From: CADEDV01 sp964437415
GTDB taxonomy: Bacteria; Bacteroidota; Bacteroidia; Chitinophagales; Chitinophagaceae
Length of the DNA: 64,000 nucleotides
Reading direction: 5' to 3'
Assembly: GCA_964437415.1 (NCBI GenBank)
Contig: CAYTGN010000002.1
Span: forward strand, 248,001 to 312,000
Below are positions 17,201 to 24,947 of this stretch, one piece after another. Within the stretch, counting starts at the first letter, position 1, and each line of letters starts with the position of its first letter. The position numbers and the translations under genes are program-made. The notes beneath the pieces are model-generated. The model was given only the letters and a program-made list of their open reading frames with translations, was not told the DNA's origin and did no database searches.

Positions 17201-18526
17201 TACATTGGTTCCGGCCGAATAGCCATAGGTCTCCACATTTCCCAGTCCATAGCAAATGGCATTGAAACCACTGTCAGCGGTTAGAGTGTATGAATTATCT
17301 CCACTGGGAAACTGGTGCCGTAAATAAGAGAATTGCGGATTGGTCGGCATTGGCGTAAAGCCACCAACAGGATTGCCATTAATACGGAATGAAGCTGTGC
17401 CTGCTGTCGGTATCAGCACATTCACAAACTGCGCACTAATATTCTGCCGGGTGGAAGTGAAAATGGTAATGTCACTGATATTTTGCTCAATAGGATTTAA
17501 AATGATCATATCCGGGTCACCCTGGCCGCCTGCACAGTTTTGGCTGAGCAGGTATTGTGAAACAGAAATAGGTTTATCGGCAGAAATAAAGAAGGGCTGT
17601 GTCTCTATCATCTGGTTGGATGCAATAGCAGGATAAACCTGTCCGGTATTTAATGTTACCGGCACTCCCCTGTAAACGATATTAGTGTTGTCTTCACTGG
17701 CCATTACCCTCACCTGGAAACCGTTATTGCCCAGGATGGGGACCACTCCAAAATTTTTACCCCAGCTTGTCACGGGGTAGCATTGCTGAAAAAGCGGATC
17801 GGAGGAACTTCCGCTACAATTCTGACTGTTGATAGTGGTTGTTGAACTTCCCGAAAAAACTGCGATCTTTTTGCAAGGCTCTGTTGCTGTTGCAATGGAT
17901 TCAATATAAGTTCCGGTAAGGTCATTATTGCTCTGCACCTGGTAAACATCCCCCACATTGGGAAGGTTGACATTGAATGTGCCGATGAAATTGCCGTTTT
18001 CCCTGCGTTGAATCTGGACGGTGGTGTTGGGTTCCACAGCAATAATATTAAACTGTGAACGGCCACCACCTGCCTGGTAATAGTTGATGGACTGGTATTT
18101 TCTGCCCAATACGCTGGTAGGTAAAACAAGAGTAGCCGCCGTTCTTGCAGCAGCATAAATTTGCGTGTAAACTACTACAGCCGGTTTGCCATCATCTACT
18201 TTTACACGAATACCTTTATTGACAATCATACCTGATTCTGCATCATTGATATAGGCTGCAAACCTGTTAATGGGAACAGTAGTTACGGAATTGGGGTTTA
18301 CAACAAAGTTCTGAGTTTGCCCATTGTAGGTAATCACCCCACTTGAAGCCTTGTCTGAAGTGATGAAGATGTACATTTCGGCCAAACTGCCACCACTGGG
18401 AACATGCGAAGGAAAGCACAGGTAGAATTCCTTTCCCTTGTTGGAAAAGTCCTGTGAAAAAACGGCCTTTCCCATAAACAGGAAAAGGGTAAACATTAGG
18501 GTACGAAGCAGGGATAAATTTCTCAT
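14249..18526 (-). CDS. Giant PKD-repeat T9SS substrate with gliding-motility type C-terminal domain
   Basis: A secreted protein of about 1425 residues. A signal peptide ends at VFSQ; residues about 30-440 resemble the IgGFc-binding N-terminal domain (KGKEFYLCFPSHVPSGG, then VVVYTQIYAAARTAATLVLPT). Then come six or seven PKD domains, each with a W.W(N/D)FGDG core, spaced about 85-95 residues. The end carries the type B sorting domain (NVFTPNRDGINDTW, then EVFNRYGQLIF and PAGTYYYIVD) that sends proteins through the type IX system to the surface. The start is the ATG at 18526; the upstream extension begins at TTG. It is cotranscribed with the PorP/SprF gene. Probably an adhesin or gliding-type surface protein. 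Confidence 0.93.
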   Translation of the reverse strand: MRNLSLLRTLMFTLFLFMGKAVFSQDFSNKGKEFYLCFPSHVPSGGSLAEMYIFITSDKASSGVITYNGQTQNFVVNPNSVTTVPINRFAAYINDAESGMIVNKGIRVKVDDGKPAVVVYTQIYAAARTAATLVLPTSVLGRKYQSINYYQAGGGRSQFNIIAVEPNTTVQIQRRENGNFIGTFNVNLPNVGDVYQVQSNNDLTGTYIESIATATEPCKKIAVFSGSSTTTINSQNCSGSSSDPLFQQCYPVTSWGKNFGVVPILGNNGFQVRVMASEDNTNIVYRGVPVTLNTGQVYPAIASNQMIETQPFFISADKPISVSQYLLSQNCAGGQGDPDMIILNPIEQNISDITIFTSTRQNISAQFVNVLIPTAGTASFRINGNPVGGFTPMPTNPQFSYLRHQFPSGDNSYTLTADSGFNAICYGLGNVETYGYSAGTNVRDLYQYVSVDNGFAEVDFPATCKGTTFQLSMTFPYEPAQIRWIFNGLFPDETLNSPVYDETSVVNGKTLYKYILPGTYTINNAGSYPIRIIAQSTSTDGCNGEQEIDYEINVYEMPVPNFNFNSSGCVSNPVSFTDNSTLNGRPATHWHWNFGDGATVDDVTSTSHSYSGPGAYDVKYTLINDIGCKGDTVTKTVILNDPPVADFSSAGPYCAGRSVSFTDLSSVPAGSTIAKWTWNFGDGSPAVVANSNAAQNHTFASAGTFTVTLLVETAGGCQSAVFSRQVAVSVNPVADFNFPSVICLPSGAAQFNDLSSANGGAALNTWAWNFGDGGNAAVQNPLHNFTGTGPYNVSLTVTSTAGCSNVISKNVNTIFPEPQAAFVGPTQVCVGSVFGFTNNSTAGGSTVSQWNWDFGDGNTSTSQNPVHSYTAQGSYTVTLNVTSAVGCPTVNHVATSTVVVNPLPTANFNVSLPGCVTRNVGFTDASAANAGSLIKWTWNFGDGNTLVANSAAPLNHIYTNTGTYNVTVEVESDNGCKITSVPQPVVINVLPVSAFISPEICQNDMLAPLTDNSTISTGSISSWQWNFNDPNANAGNPNTSSLQNPTHHFTQPGTYSVQLVTTSDAGCTDTLRQDVLVNGVATAAFNTQNNSICSNRNLDLVDASTITAGKILRTEIYWDISDPTIRTVDNNPVAGRTYTHQYPEFASPATRTVTVRYDVYSGITCISSVTRDITLHATPQIAFAAALPVCSNSPQFQLSQGPLVTNLTGTGAFSGAGVSQGGLFNPSTAGAGTHVITYTFTADNGCVNAATQSLVVNPTPVANAGPDKVVLEGGVVTLTPTLITSIPVTYSWSPPTWLDDATIAQPASSPQADITYTLTVTSDKGCMTSDDVFVKMLKAPEIPNVFTPNRDGINDTWVIRYLESYPGCTVEVFNRYGQLIFRSIGYSHPWDGTFNGKEAPAGTYYYIVDPKNGRQKMSGFVDIVR

Positions 18527-19236
18527 TGAATCCAAGTCCAGATTAAAAGGGAGCTCAAATCTAATGAAAAGCCCCTAATAATGAAAGCCTTTGGGGGATA
18601 AATGTGGATGCTGTGAACAAACGGTTTGGATTCAGCCTTATAAGAAAATCCGTCGCTATGGCATATCGTAAACTTACGAAACAGACCCACCCATTCAAGG
18701 CCAAAATAACACCCTGCAAAAAAGAATATCGGTTTTTGAAACACCCGGTTTCAATGTGTGAAGTACAAAACCAGTTCACGAATTATCAATATTCAGCATG
18801 TAAATGATTTGCGAAAACATAATTATCATAAATAGATATATAAATATGGTATCCAATGAATTGATATTTAAAATTACATTTTGTTTAATATTTGGGCTCT
18901 TTTATTACAAATGATTCAACTTAAGCAATTACATTCGAATTTTTAAGTTTAGATATATTAGCTAATTATTTTAAAATCTATTATTTAGAATAAAATTTTA
19001 AAACAATAATTTTAGTAGAGTTTGTTGAACCTTAATTATCATATTTTTCTAATTAAATTAGCACAATTTCTACCAAAACATGGGGCTACTATATACCACT
19101 TCCCACAACCCATTTCTTTAATTTTATGCAACAACCCCTTCCCGCTCCCACCCTGCCATAATCACCCACATTCTTAAATAATTGCTGAATCTTTTGGGCG
19201 GGCACTGCCGCCTGCTTCTTTAGCTTACTTTACAGG
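18527..19236. other. Long AT-rich intergenic region
   Basis: About 710 bases with no supported gene. The stretch 18800-19080 is very AT-rich, with runs such as TTAAAATCTATTATTTAG, unlike the rest of the window. It lies between divergent genes: the giant T9SS substrate to the left and the LEA14-like gene to the right, so it must hold both promoters. A 67-codon frame at 18604-18807 has no protein character. Confidence 0.6.
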
Positions 19237-19697
19237 ATGATTTCATCTGTCCGTATAACAGCGTTTCTTCTCGTATTACTGGTACTGGTCGCCAGCAACT
19301 GCAAGAATTTAAAAGACCCCGTATTTGAGGAAATGGAGACCATGAAACTGGGCAAGGTAGGCCTGGATGAAACAACCGTTTCGGCCGACCTGCGTTTCAA
19401 CAACCCCAATTCATTTGGCCTCCGGCTGAGGCAGATTAATTGTGACCTATACATTGACAGCAGTTATGTGGGCCGGTTCAGCAATAGTGAAGAAGTCAGG
19501 GTGCCGGCAAGGGCACGGTTCATTCTTCCCGTTTCGGGACAGGCCAGCACTTTGGAATTGTTGAAGTATTCAGGCATTGCTGCACTATCGGAAAAGCTGC
19601 GGCCGTAAGAATAAAAGGAACCGCCCGTGTCAGCAAGGCAGGCATTTTCAAAACCATCCCGGTTGATTATTCAGACAGCATTTTACTGAAGTTTTGA
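19237..19697 (+). pseudogene. LEA14-like (WHy-domain) envelope protein, frameshifted
   Basis: The first frame (19237-19608) encodes a signal-type N-terminus with an atypical lipobox (VASNC) and a LEA type 2 domain: FEEMETMKLGKVGLDETTVSADLRFNNPNSFGLRLRQINCDLYIDSSYVGRF. It then stops early at LSEKLRP. Adding one A to the AAAA run at 19592-19595 restores the frame through to a TGA at 19695-19697 and yields the expected family ending, KGTARVSKAGIFKTIPVDYS then ILLKF. So the gene is either recently broken, recovered by slippage at the A-run, or affected by a sequence error. LEA14-like proteins are small beta-sandwich stress or envelope proteins of unclear role. Confidence 0.75.
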
Positions 19698-19718
19698 ATC
19701 TTTTAGCGGCATAAAAAA

Positions 19719-19736
19719 ACCGGCCAATAAGCCGGT
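19719..19736 (-). terminator. Rho-independent terminator of the HMA-domain gene
   Basis: ACCGGC (19719-19724) pairs with GCCGGT (19731-19736) around a 6-base loop, and on the minus strand it is followed by a run of seven T. It lies 10 bases after the stop of the gene at 19746-20138 and may also limit the convergent LEA14-like transcript. Confidence 0.8.
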
Positions 19737-19745
19737 GAAATAAAA

Positions 19746-20138
19746 TTATCCGTTGCCCGGAGGCGGAGTTTTGGGTTTGGGATGACCGCCCCCATCTTCC
19801 GGTTTTTTACAGCCCTTTGGCAACCGCTTATAAGAATCTTCATTGGCCGGCACATCATCCGCATCATAGCCGCAATTGGCAATGGCGGTCTTTATTTCTT
19901 CGATATTGATACGGTCAGTTACATATCTCACCTGGGTCTCCCCTTTACGAAAGTTCACTGTCACCATCGTTACCCCGTCGTGCCTGTTCAGGTAGGTCTC
20001 TATCCTTTTCTTGCAATTCTCACAAAGGGCCTGTGGGGTTTGGATCTTTGCCGTCATTACGGCTTTTACCGGGGTCTGGGCATGGACTACAACAACTCCT
20101 GTTGTCAATACCAGCATTGAAAGAAGTAGTCTTTTCAT
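19746..20138 (-). CDS. Secreted heavy-metal-associated (HMA) domain protein
   Basis: The signal peptide MKRLLLSMLVLTTGVVVVHA is followed by one HMA ferredoxin-like domain (about residues 28-98): AKIQTPQALCENCKKRIETYLNRHDGVTMVTVNFRKGETQVRY and IEEIKTAIANCGYDADD. The metal loop reads CENC without the usual Met two residues before the first Cys. The tail is Pro/Gly/Lys-rich. Members of this type bind Cu or similar ions; here it would act outside the cytoplasm. The ATG at 20138 was chosen because it starts the signal peptide. It lies 23 bases after pyrE on the same strand, with its own terminator. Confidence 0.85.
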   Translation of the reverse strand: MKRLLLSMLVLTTGVVVVHAQTPVKAVMTAKIQTPQALCENCKKRIETYLNRHDGVTMVTVNFRKGETQVRYVTDRINIEEIKTAIANCGYDADDVPANEDSYKRLPKGCKKPEDGGGHPKPKTPPPGNG

Positions 20139-20161
20139 CTGAACCGATTTATTGCAATTTA

Positions 20162-20794
20162 CTAAATGCCTTTCCAACCGGCGGGATCATCCCGCCACTT
20201 TAACAAAACCTCCTGCTGCACTACTGAGATCATTCCTCTTTCCATCGCCAGTTCTAAAAGCACCGGGTAATTTGTCAGTGAATGATATGGCAATGATGCC
20301 TTACTGAAGGCTTCAGTTGCAACAGGAAACCCATATGTGAAGATGGAAACCATTCCCACTACTTCAAGACCGGCTTCTTTCAGCACATCCACCACCTGCA
20401 GGCTGCTTTTGCCAGTGGAAACAAGATCTTCTATCACCACTACTTTCTGACCGGCTTCATAATGGCCTTCTATCTGGTTACCCAGGCCATGCTCCTTGGG
20501 TTTAGGCCTGACATAGACATAGGGCAGCTTCAACTGATCAGCAGCCATTGCTCCCCATGCAATACCTGCTGTAGCCACTCCGGCCAGCATTTCCGCTTCC
20601 GGGAATTTTTCAAACAGCACATTACATAACTCTGATTTGATAAAATCCCTTACATATGGGAAAGACAACACTTTCCGGTTATCACAATAGATGGGACTTT
20701 TCCAGCCACTGGCCCAGGTAAAGGGTTGTTCGGGATTTAATTTAACTGCATTAACTTGAAGTAATTTTTCAGCAACAGCTTTTTCGTTTGTCAT
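20162..20794 (-). CDS. pyrE: Orotate phosphoribosyltransferase
   Basis: Converts orotate and PRPP to orotidine 5'-monophosphate, the fifth step of pyrimidine synthesis. The PRPP-binding loop VVVIEDLVSTGKSSLQVV (about residues 118-135), the catalytic loop KPKEHGLGNQIEG and the early FTWASGWKSPIYCDNR substrate segment identify it. Length 210 is normal. Pyrimidine genes pyrB and pyrR lie 1.6-3 kb away on the same strand but with other genes between, so this is a loose cluster. It diverges from the nudix gene with a 56-base gap that must hold both promoters. Confidence 0.96.
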   Translation of the reverse strand: MTNEKAVAEKLLQVNAVKLNPEQPFTWASGWKSPIYCDNRKVLSFPYVRDFIKSELCNVLFEKFPEAEMLAGVATAGIAWGAMAADQLKLPYVYVRPKPKEHGLGNQIEGHYEAGQKVVVIEDLVSTGKSSLQVVDVLKEAGLEVVGMVSIFTYGFPVATEAFSKASLPYHSLTNYPVLLELAMERGMISVVQQEVLLKWRDDPAGWKGI

Positions 20795-20850
20795 GGGGCA
20801 AAACTAATTTGATAAAGTGAGAATGTGAAAACTGAAAACACCGTCTTTAA

Positions 20851-21477
20851 ATGTTCATTAAAATCTATTTCGGCAACAAACCTCTTTTCCTCTGCGACAA
20901 TATAGATACAGCGGTGGAACCTTACCTGCACCATGATGATGCTGTTTTTATTGATGAACTGAACCCACACACAGTGAAAAGCATGATCCATGAAATGCAG
21001 GTGGAGAAAGTGCATGCCGGGGTTTTCTTTCATCCTGATCTTGATGTGCTGAAAAAAGCTTTTATAAAAAAGTTCAACCTTGCATTGGCCGCTGGCGGGT
21101 TAGTGCAGAATGAAAAAAAAGAGATACTGCTCATCTTCAGGCGGGGAAACTGGGACCTGCCCAAGGGAAAGTTAGACAAAGGTGAATCATTGGAACAATG
21201 TGCTGTGCGGGAAGTGGAAGAAGAAACAGGACTGAAGAACGTGAGCCTTATTTCCCCGCTCACCACCACTTATCATACTTACCACGAAGGTGCCAGGTTC
21301 ATTCTGAAAGAATCACACTGGTTTTCGATGTCTGTTAAAGGAGACCAGCCATTAATTCCGCAAACAGAAGAAGATATACAGGAGATAAAATGGGTGGCTG
21401 CAAAAGATATTCCTTCTTTTCTTTCTAAAACCTACCCCTCTGTGGCAGATGTGCTGCAACATTTTTTGGAAAATTAA
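20851..21477 (+). CDS. Nudix hydrolase with N-terminal extension
   Basis: Residues 106-128 carry a complete Nudix box: GKLDKGES, then LEQCAVREVEEETGL, matching GX5EX7REUXEEXGU, so the enzyme should bind Mg and cleave a nucleoside-diphosphate-linked substrate. The first 68 residues form an extra domain of unknown role (VEPYLHHDDAVFIDEL), common in Bacteroidota homologues. The C-terminal part has EDIQEIKWVAAKDIPSFL. The substrate cannot be told. It ends one base before the stop of the convergent thioesterase gene. Confidence 0.9.
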   Translation: MFIKIYFGNKPLFLCDNIDTAVEPYLHHDDAVFIDELNPHTVKSMIHEMQVEKVHAGVFFHPDLDVLKKAFIKKFNLALAAGGLVQNEKKEILLIFRRGNWDLPKGKLDKGESLEQCAVREVEEETGLKNVSLISPLTTTYHTYHEGARFILKESHWFSMSVKGDQPLIPQTEEDIQEIKWVAAKDIPSFLSKTYPSVADVLQHFLEN

Positions 21478-21478
21478 A

Positions 21479-21907
21479 TCAGGATTTGCGGGTAAGTACC
21501 GCAACTGTCAGCCTGCTCACACAAACTAACTTCTCTTTTTCATCATGGATGCGGATGTCCCAGACATGGGTGCTGGCGCCAAGATGCAGTGGCTTGCATA
21601 CACCTGTTACAAAACCATCTTTAGCACTGCGGACATGATTGGCATTTATTTCCAAACCCACACAGTAAAACTTACTGTGATCCACTACCATGGCAGAAGC
21701 AATGCTTCCGATAGTTTCGGCCAGCACACAGGATGCGCCGCCATGCAACAGGCCATAAGGCTGCCGGGTGCGATGATCTACAGGCATTTTCGCTTTGATG
21801 AAATCAGGCCCTACTTCTGTCCATTCAATACCGATATGTTCACCCATGGTGCCTTTTTCAAGCGAAGACAATAGCTCAACTGAAAGCTCTTTCTGAAACC
21901 AGATCAT
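21479..21907 (-). CDS. Hotdog-fold acyl-CoA thioesterase (PaaI/MenI-like)
   Basis: A 142-residue single hotdog domain with the family motif YGLLHGGASCVLAETIGSIAS, in which the Glu of AETIGS is the catalytic residue in MenI/YdiI-type thioesterases. The following VGLEINANHVRSAKDGFVTGVCKPLHLG also fits. It may hydrolyse 1,4-dihydroxy-2-naphthoyl-CoA in menaquinone synthesis, but relatives have other acyl-CoA substrates and no men gene is nearby. Its end-to-start arrangement with coaD is an ATGA overlap (4 bases), so translation of coaD and this gene is coupled in the order thioesterase then coaD. Confidence 0.88.
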   Translation of the reverse strand: MIWFQKELSVELLSSLEKGTMGEHIGIEWTEVGPDFIKAKMPVDHRTRQPYGLLHGGASCVLAETIGSIASAMVVDHSKFYCVGLEINANHVRSAKDGFVTGVCKPLHLGASTHVWDIRIHDEKEKLVCVSRLTVAVLTRKS

Positions 21908-22371
21908 TGTTGCAGGGTTTTGGCCACCGCTTCCGGAAGAAATGGTGTGGCATTTCCGCCATTGCGGATAATATCCCTGACGATGGTGGAAGCGACGGAA
22001 GTATATTTCGGCTCACCTGTCAGAAAGATCGTCTCAATGGATTTGTCAAGGGTACGGTTGGCATCGGCAATGGTCTTTTCATATTCAAAATCGCTGACGT
22101 AGCGGATGCCCCGGAGAATGAAATGCGCCCCGATCTTTTTGCAAAAATCAATGGTGAGTCCCTCATATACGGCCGCTTCCACCCTTTCCTCATCAATGTA
22201 GATCTCTTTTATCCATTGCAAACGCTGCTCGGGACTGAACATCGGGGCTTTGGCTGCATTCAGACCAATACCTACCACGATCTTGTCGAACAAAGGAATG
22301 GCCCGGTTGATGATGTCCACATGTCCAAGTGTGAGGGGATCAAATGTGCCGGGAAAAAGACAGATACGCAT
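21904..22371 (-). CDS. coaD: Phosphopantetheine adenylyltransferase
   Basis: Adenylates 4'-phosphopantetheine to dephospho-CoA, the fourth step of coenzyme A synthesis. The N-terminus MRICLFPGTFDPLTLGHVDIINRA contains the nucleotidyltransferase TxGH motif, and VASTIVRDI near residue 128 is the ISSTxxR motif. Length 155 is normal. The start at 22371 was chosen because the family begins exactly at this Met; a 13-codon upstream extension is open but unlikely. Its stop codon region (21904-21906) overlaps the ATG of the thioesterase gene: plus-strand TCATTG reads as CAATGA on the coding strand, so the coaD stop and the next start share bases. Confidence 0.96.
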   Translation of the reverse strand: MRICLFPGTFDPLTLGHVDIINRAIPLFDKIVVGIGLNAAKAPMFSPEQRLQWIKEIYIDEERVEAAVYEGLTIDFCKKIGAHFILRGIRYVSDFEYEKTIADANRTLDKSIETIFLTGEPKYTSVASTIVRDIIRNGGNATPFLPEAVAKTLQQ

Positions 22372-22410
22372 TGTATTGCAGATTTTAGATTTGATCAGGC
22401 AGGAAATCAA

Positions 22411-22428
22411 ACCCGATAGTTATCGGGT
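22411..22428. repeat. Palindromic repeat ACCCGATAGTTATCGGGT
   Basis: An 18-base near-perfect palindrome in the 70-base gap between pyrB and coaD. A related palindrome (ACCCGATACCCATCGGGT) occurs inside the large outer-membrane protein gene at 31833. This looks like a dispersed element rather than a terminator, as no T-run follows on the minus strand. Confidence 0.6.
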
Positions 22429-22442
22429 CTAAAATTAAAAAA

Positions 22443-23372
22443 TCAGGCTGTGTTACGGTTAGCCAATAAATACAGTACTGCCATTCTCACTGCCACTCCG
22501 TTCTCCACCTGCTGTAAAATTATGGATTGTTTGCTGTCGGCCACATCGCTGTCAATTTCCACTCCCCGGTTGATGGGGCCGGGGTGCATGATGACGATCT
22601 CTTTATGCAGGCTATCGAGCAGCTTCCGGTTGATACCATACGCAAGACTGTATTCACGCAGTGAAGAAAACAAAACCTGGTTTTGCCTCTCTAATTGTAT
22701 GCGCAGCACATTGGCCACATCACACCACTCTAATGTTTCCCTGATATTGTAACTGACATTAACGCCCAGTGCATCACGGATATATTTTGGGATCAGTGTG
22801 GGAGGTCCGCAAACGGTCACTTCCGCCCCCATTTTTTTCAGCAGGTAAATATTGCTTTGCGCCACCCGGCTGTGCATGATGTCGCCGATGATGGCCACCT
22901 TCCGGTTTTCAAGACTGCCTGTTCTCTCTTTGATGGAAAAAGCATCCAGCAACCCCTGGGTGGGGTGTTCATTGATGCCATCACCTGCATTGATGATAGC
23001 AGCAGGTATATGCTGTGCCAGGAAATGCGGCGCCCCGCTGGCACTGTGGCGCATCACCACCATGTCCACTTTCATGGACAAAATATTATTGACAGTATCC
23101 AGCAGGGTTTCGCCTTTTGAAACAGAGGAGGAAGATGCTGTAAAATTGATGGTATCTGCCGATAATCTTTTTTCTGCCAGCTCAAATGATATCCTGGTAC
23201 GGGTGGAATTTTCAAAAAACAAATTCACAATCACCACATCCCGCAGCGAAGGCACTTTTTTGACAGGCCGCTGTAAAACCTCCTTGAATTGCTCTGCTGT
23301 TTGTAAAATAAGGGAAATATCCTGTGGGCTGAGGTCTTTAATGCCTAACAGATGACGAGTGGATAGTTGCAT
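22443..23372 (-). CDS. pyrB: Aspartate carbamoyltransferase, catalytic chain
   Basis: Condenses carbamoyl phosphate and aspartate, the second step of pyrimidine synthesis. The carbamoyl-phosphate motif FFENSTRTRISFELAEKR, the HPTQGLLDAFSI motif and the C-terminal HPGPINRGVEID are all present. Length 309 is normal and the sequence is complete. It follows pyrR by 72 bases on the same strand, so the two form a pyrR-pyrB operon. A regulatory chain (pyrI) is not seen in the window. Confidence 0.97.
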   Translation of the reverse strand: MQLSTRHLLGIKDLSPQDISLILQTAEQFKEVLQRPVKKVPSLRDVVIVNLFFENSTRTRISFELAEKRLSADTINFTASSSSVSKGETLLDTVNNILSMKVDMVVMRHSASGAPHFLAQHIPAAIINAGDGINEHPTQGLLDAFSIKERTGSLENRKVAIIGDIMHSRVAQSNIYLLKKMGAEVTVCGPPTLIPKYIRDALGVNVSYNIRETLEWCDVANVLRIQLERQNQVLFSSLREYSLAYGINRKLLDSLHKEIVIMHPGPINRGVEIDSDVADSKQSIILQQVENGVAVRMAVLYLLANRNTA

Positions 23373-23444
23373 TAAAGGGCGAAGTTAATAGAAAATAAGG
23401 AATTGGCAATTACGGGCCTGATACAAGAAAATTGCCGTCAATAC

Positions 23445-23951
23445 CTAGTACAGCACGACCTCTTTTTTATCCCACTCCACTTTCACTTTCTGTGAAACGA
23501 TAGAATCAATGGATTTGCCGGTATAATCGGGCTGAATGGGCAACTGGCGACTGAAGCGGCGGTCCACCAGCACACAAAGTTCCACTTTTCCCGGTCTGCC
23601 GAAATCCAGCAGGGCATCAAGGGCTGCCCGGATGGTGCGTCCGGTGTACAAAACATCATCAATCAGCACCACTCTTTTGCCCTCGATGGAAAAAGGAATA
23701 TCGGTCTGGTTGGCGATATGCAATTCCTTGCGGATGTCATCACGATAAAAGGTAATGTCCAGTTTACCGTAGGGAATAGCACCCGGCCATTCCTTTTTTA
23801 TTTCCTCCACGATCCTGTCGGAGAGAAAAACACCCCTTGGCTGAAGACCGATCAGTACTGTATTGCCCAGTTCCGCATGATTTTCCAGTACCTGGTGGGC
23901 CAGCCGCCTGATGGTGATGGCTAATTGTTGTTCCGACAAGATGGTTTTCAC
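23445..23951 (-). CDS. pyrR: PyrR-type pyrimidine operon regulator / uracil phosphoribosyltransferase
   Basis: The PRPP-binding motif VVLIDDVLYTGRTIRAALDAL (about residues 95-115), the early QLAITIRRLAHQVLENH helix and LIGLQPRGVFLSDRI identify PyrR, which in many bacteria attenuates pyr transcription by binding leader RNA and has weak uracil phosphoribosyltransferase activity. The GTG at 23951 aligns with the family start (KTILSEQQL); the open frame runs 64 codons further but that part has no family character. It heads the pyrR-pyrB pair. I could not see a clear antiterminator structure in its leader, so the mode of regulation here is unsure. Confidence 0.9.
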   Translation of the reverse strand: MKTILSEQQLAITIRRLAHQVLENHAELGNTVLIGLQPRGVFLSDRIVEEIKKEWPGAIPYGKLDITFYRDDIRKELHIANQTDIPFSIEGKRVVLIDDVLYTGRTIRAALDALLDFGRPGKVELCVLVDRRFSRQLPIQPDYTGKSIDSIVSQKVKVEWDKKEVVLY

Positions 23952-24157
23952 TTCAAAATTTTTATAAAAGTACGGAAGGGTTTTAAAACAGCCGAAAAGC
24001 ATCGTGAAATTCACATAGGTTGATAATTCCTGAAAATGCTGGCAATCTATCTTTTGCATGGTCATTAAGTCCTGTTTGCAAAAAACAGCTATGAAACCGT
24101 TGCAGGAATGTTTAAATTTAATAGCTAACTTTTTTTTCATCAATTAAAACTAAGTGT

Positions 24158-24775
24158 ATGAAAAAGATTGTATTCGTATTTAGCCTGCTCTGTTGCAGCA
24201 GTGGTTTGCTTGCACAAACTATTTATGCTATAGAAAAAGGAAGTTTTCTTGCCGGTGGCAAAACCAAACTGGCATTTTCTTCTCAGCCTTATATCGGTGA
24301 TGAAAAGATCAAAACCACTTCTTTTCGTTTTAGTCCCAACCTTGGTTATTTTGTCGCTGATCAATGGGCTATCGGCGGAAAATTAGATTTTGAAACATCC
24401 AGTACCAAGTTTGGGAACATGGACCCGGAAAAATACAATGATATGGGCATTGGCGTTTTCAGTCGTTATTATTTTCTTCCGGCCACGCATCAAACTAATT
24501 TTTTCGGCGAAGCCGGTTTCAGCATTGGCAGCTACAAATATGATGATGACGAGGAAAGAAGCGGCTATAACAATTTCAACTTATCGCTTGCTACCGCTAT
24601 TTTCCTGAACAGAAATGTTGCCCTTGAGTTCGGGTTGGACTACTCGTCTTTCAAATATGAAGATGAGGATGACCGCAGCAGCCGTTTTGGCATCTGTGGC
24701 GGATTCCAGGTCTATCTTGACCCCTGCTCTAAAAACAGGGCAAGGGTGAGAGAAGCATCGGTAACAAAGTATTGA
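24158..24775 (+). CDS. Outer-membrane beta-barrel protein (OprF/porin-like fold)
   Basis: A signal peptide (MKKIVFVFSLLCCSSGLLAQ) precedes about eight amphipathic beta strands with the pattern of a small outer-membrane barrel: SFRFSPNLGYFVADQWAIGGKLDF, MGIGVFSRYYFLPA, NFFGEAGFSIGSYKYD, FNLSLATAIFLNRNVALEFGLDYSSF, FGICGGFQVYL. This is the usual 'outer membrane beta-barrel' family of Bacteroidota. Acidic loops (YDDDEERSG, YEDEDDRSS) may bind cations. No partner gene; a strong terminator follows. The function is unknown. Confidence 0.85.
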   Translation: MKKIVFVFSLLCCSSGLLAQTIYAIEKGSFLAGGKTKLAFSSQPYIGDEKIKTTSFRFSPNLGYFVADQWAIGGKLDFETSSTKFGNMDPEKYNDMGIGVFSRYYFLPATHQTNFFGEAGFSIGSYKYDDDEERSGYNNFNLSLATAIFLNRNVALEFGLDYSSFKYEDEDDRSSRFGICGGFQVYLDPCSKNRARVREASVTKY

Positions 24776-24789
24776 GAGCTGTAATTAAA

Positions 24790-24835
24790 ATGCAAAAGGA
24801 CTGCTTAACTACAGTCCTTTTGCATCAAATTTTTA
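24790..24835 (+). terminator. Strong rho-independent terminator
   Basis: ATGCAAAAGGACTG (24790-24803) and CAGTCCTTTTGCAT (24812-24825) form a perfect 14-bp stem with an 8-base loop, followed by CAAATTTTT. It closes the beta-barrel gene that ends at 24775. Confidence 0.88.
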
Positions 24836-24947
24836 CCTGCATTACCGAAGGAAAATTATTGCTGAATAAGAAACAATCAACGGATCTATTTCTGCAGAAT
24901 GGTCTGCAAAGAACTTTTCAGCAACTATCTTATCCCCCATTTCTGTC

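Noticed and set aside
18604..18807. 67-codon frame in the AT-rich gap
   Set aside because: Composition is not protein-like and it lies just upstream of the divergent giant gene's start.
23952..24157. PyrR-binding attenuator upstream of pyrR
   Set aside because: I looked for competing hairpins with a T-run in this leader and found none convincing; the arrangement suggests pyrR-pyrB control but the sequence does not show it.
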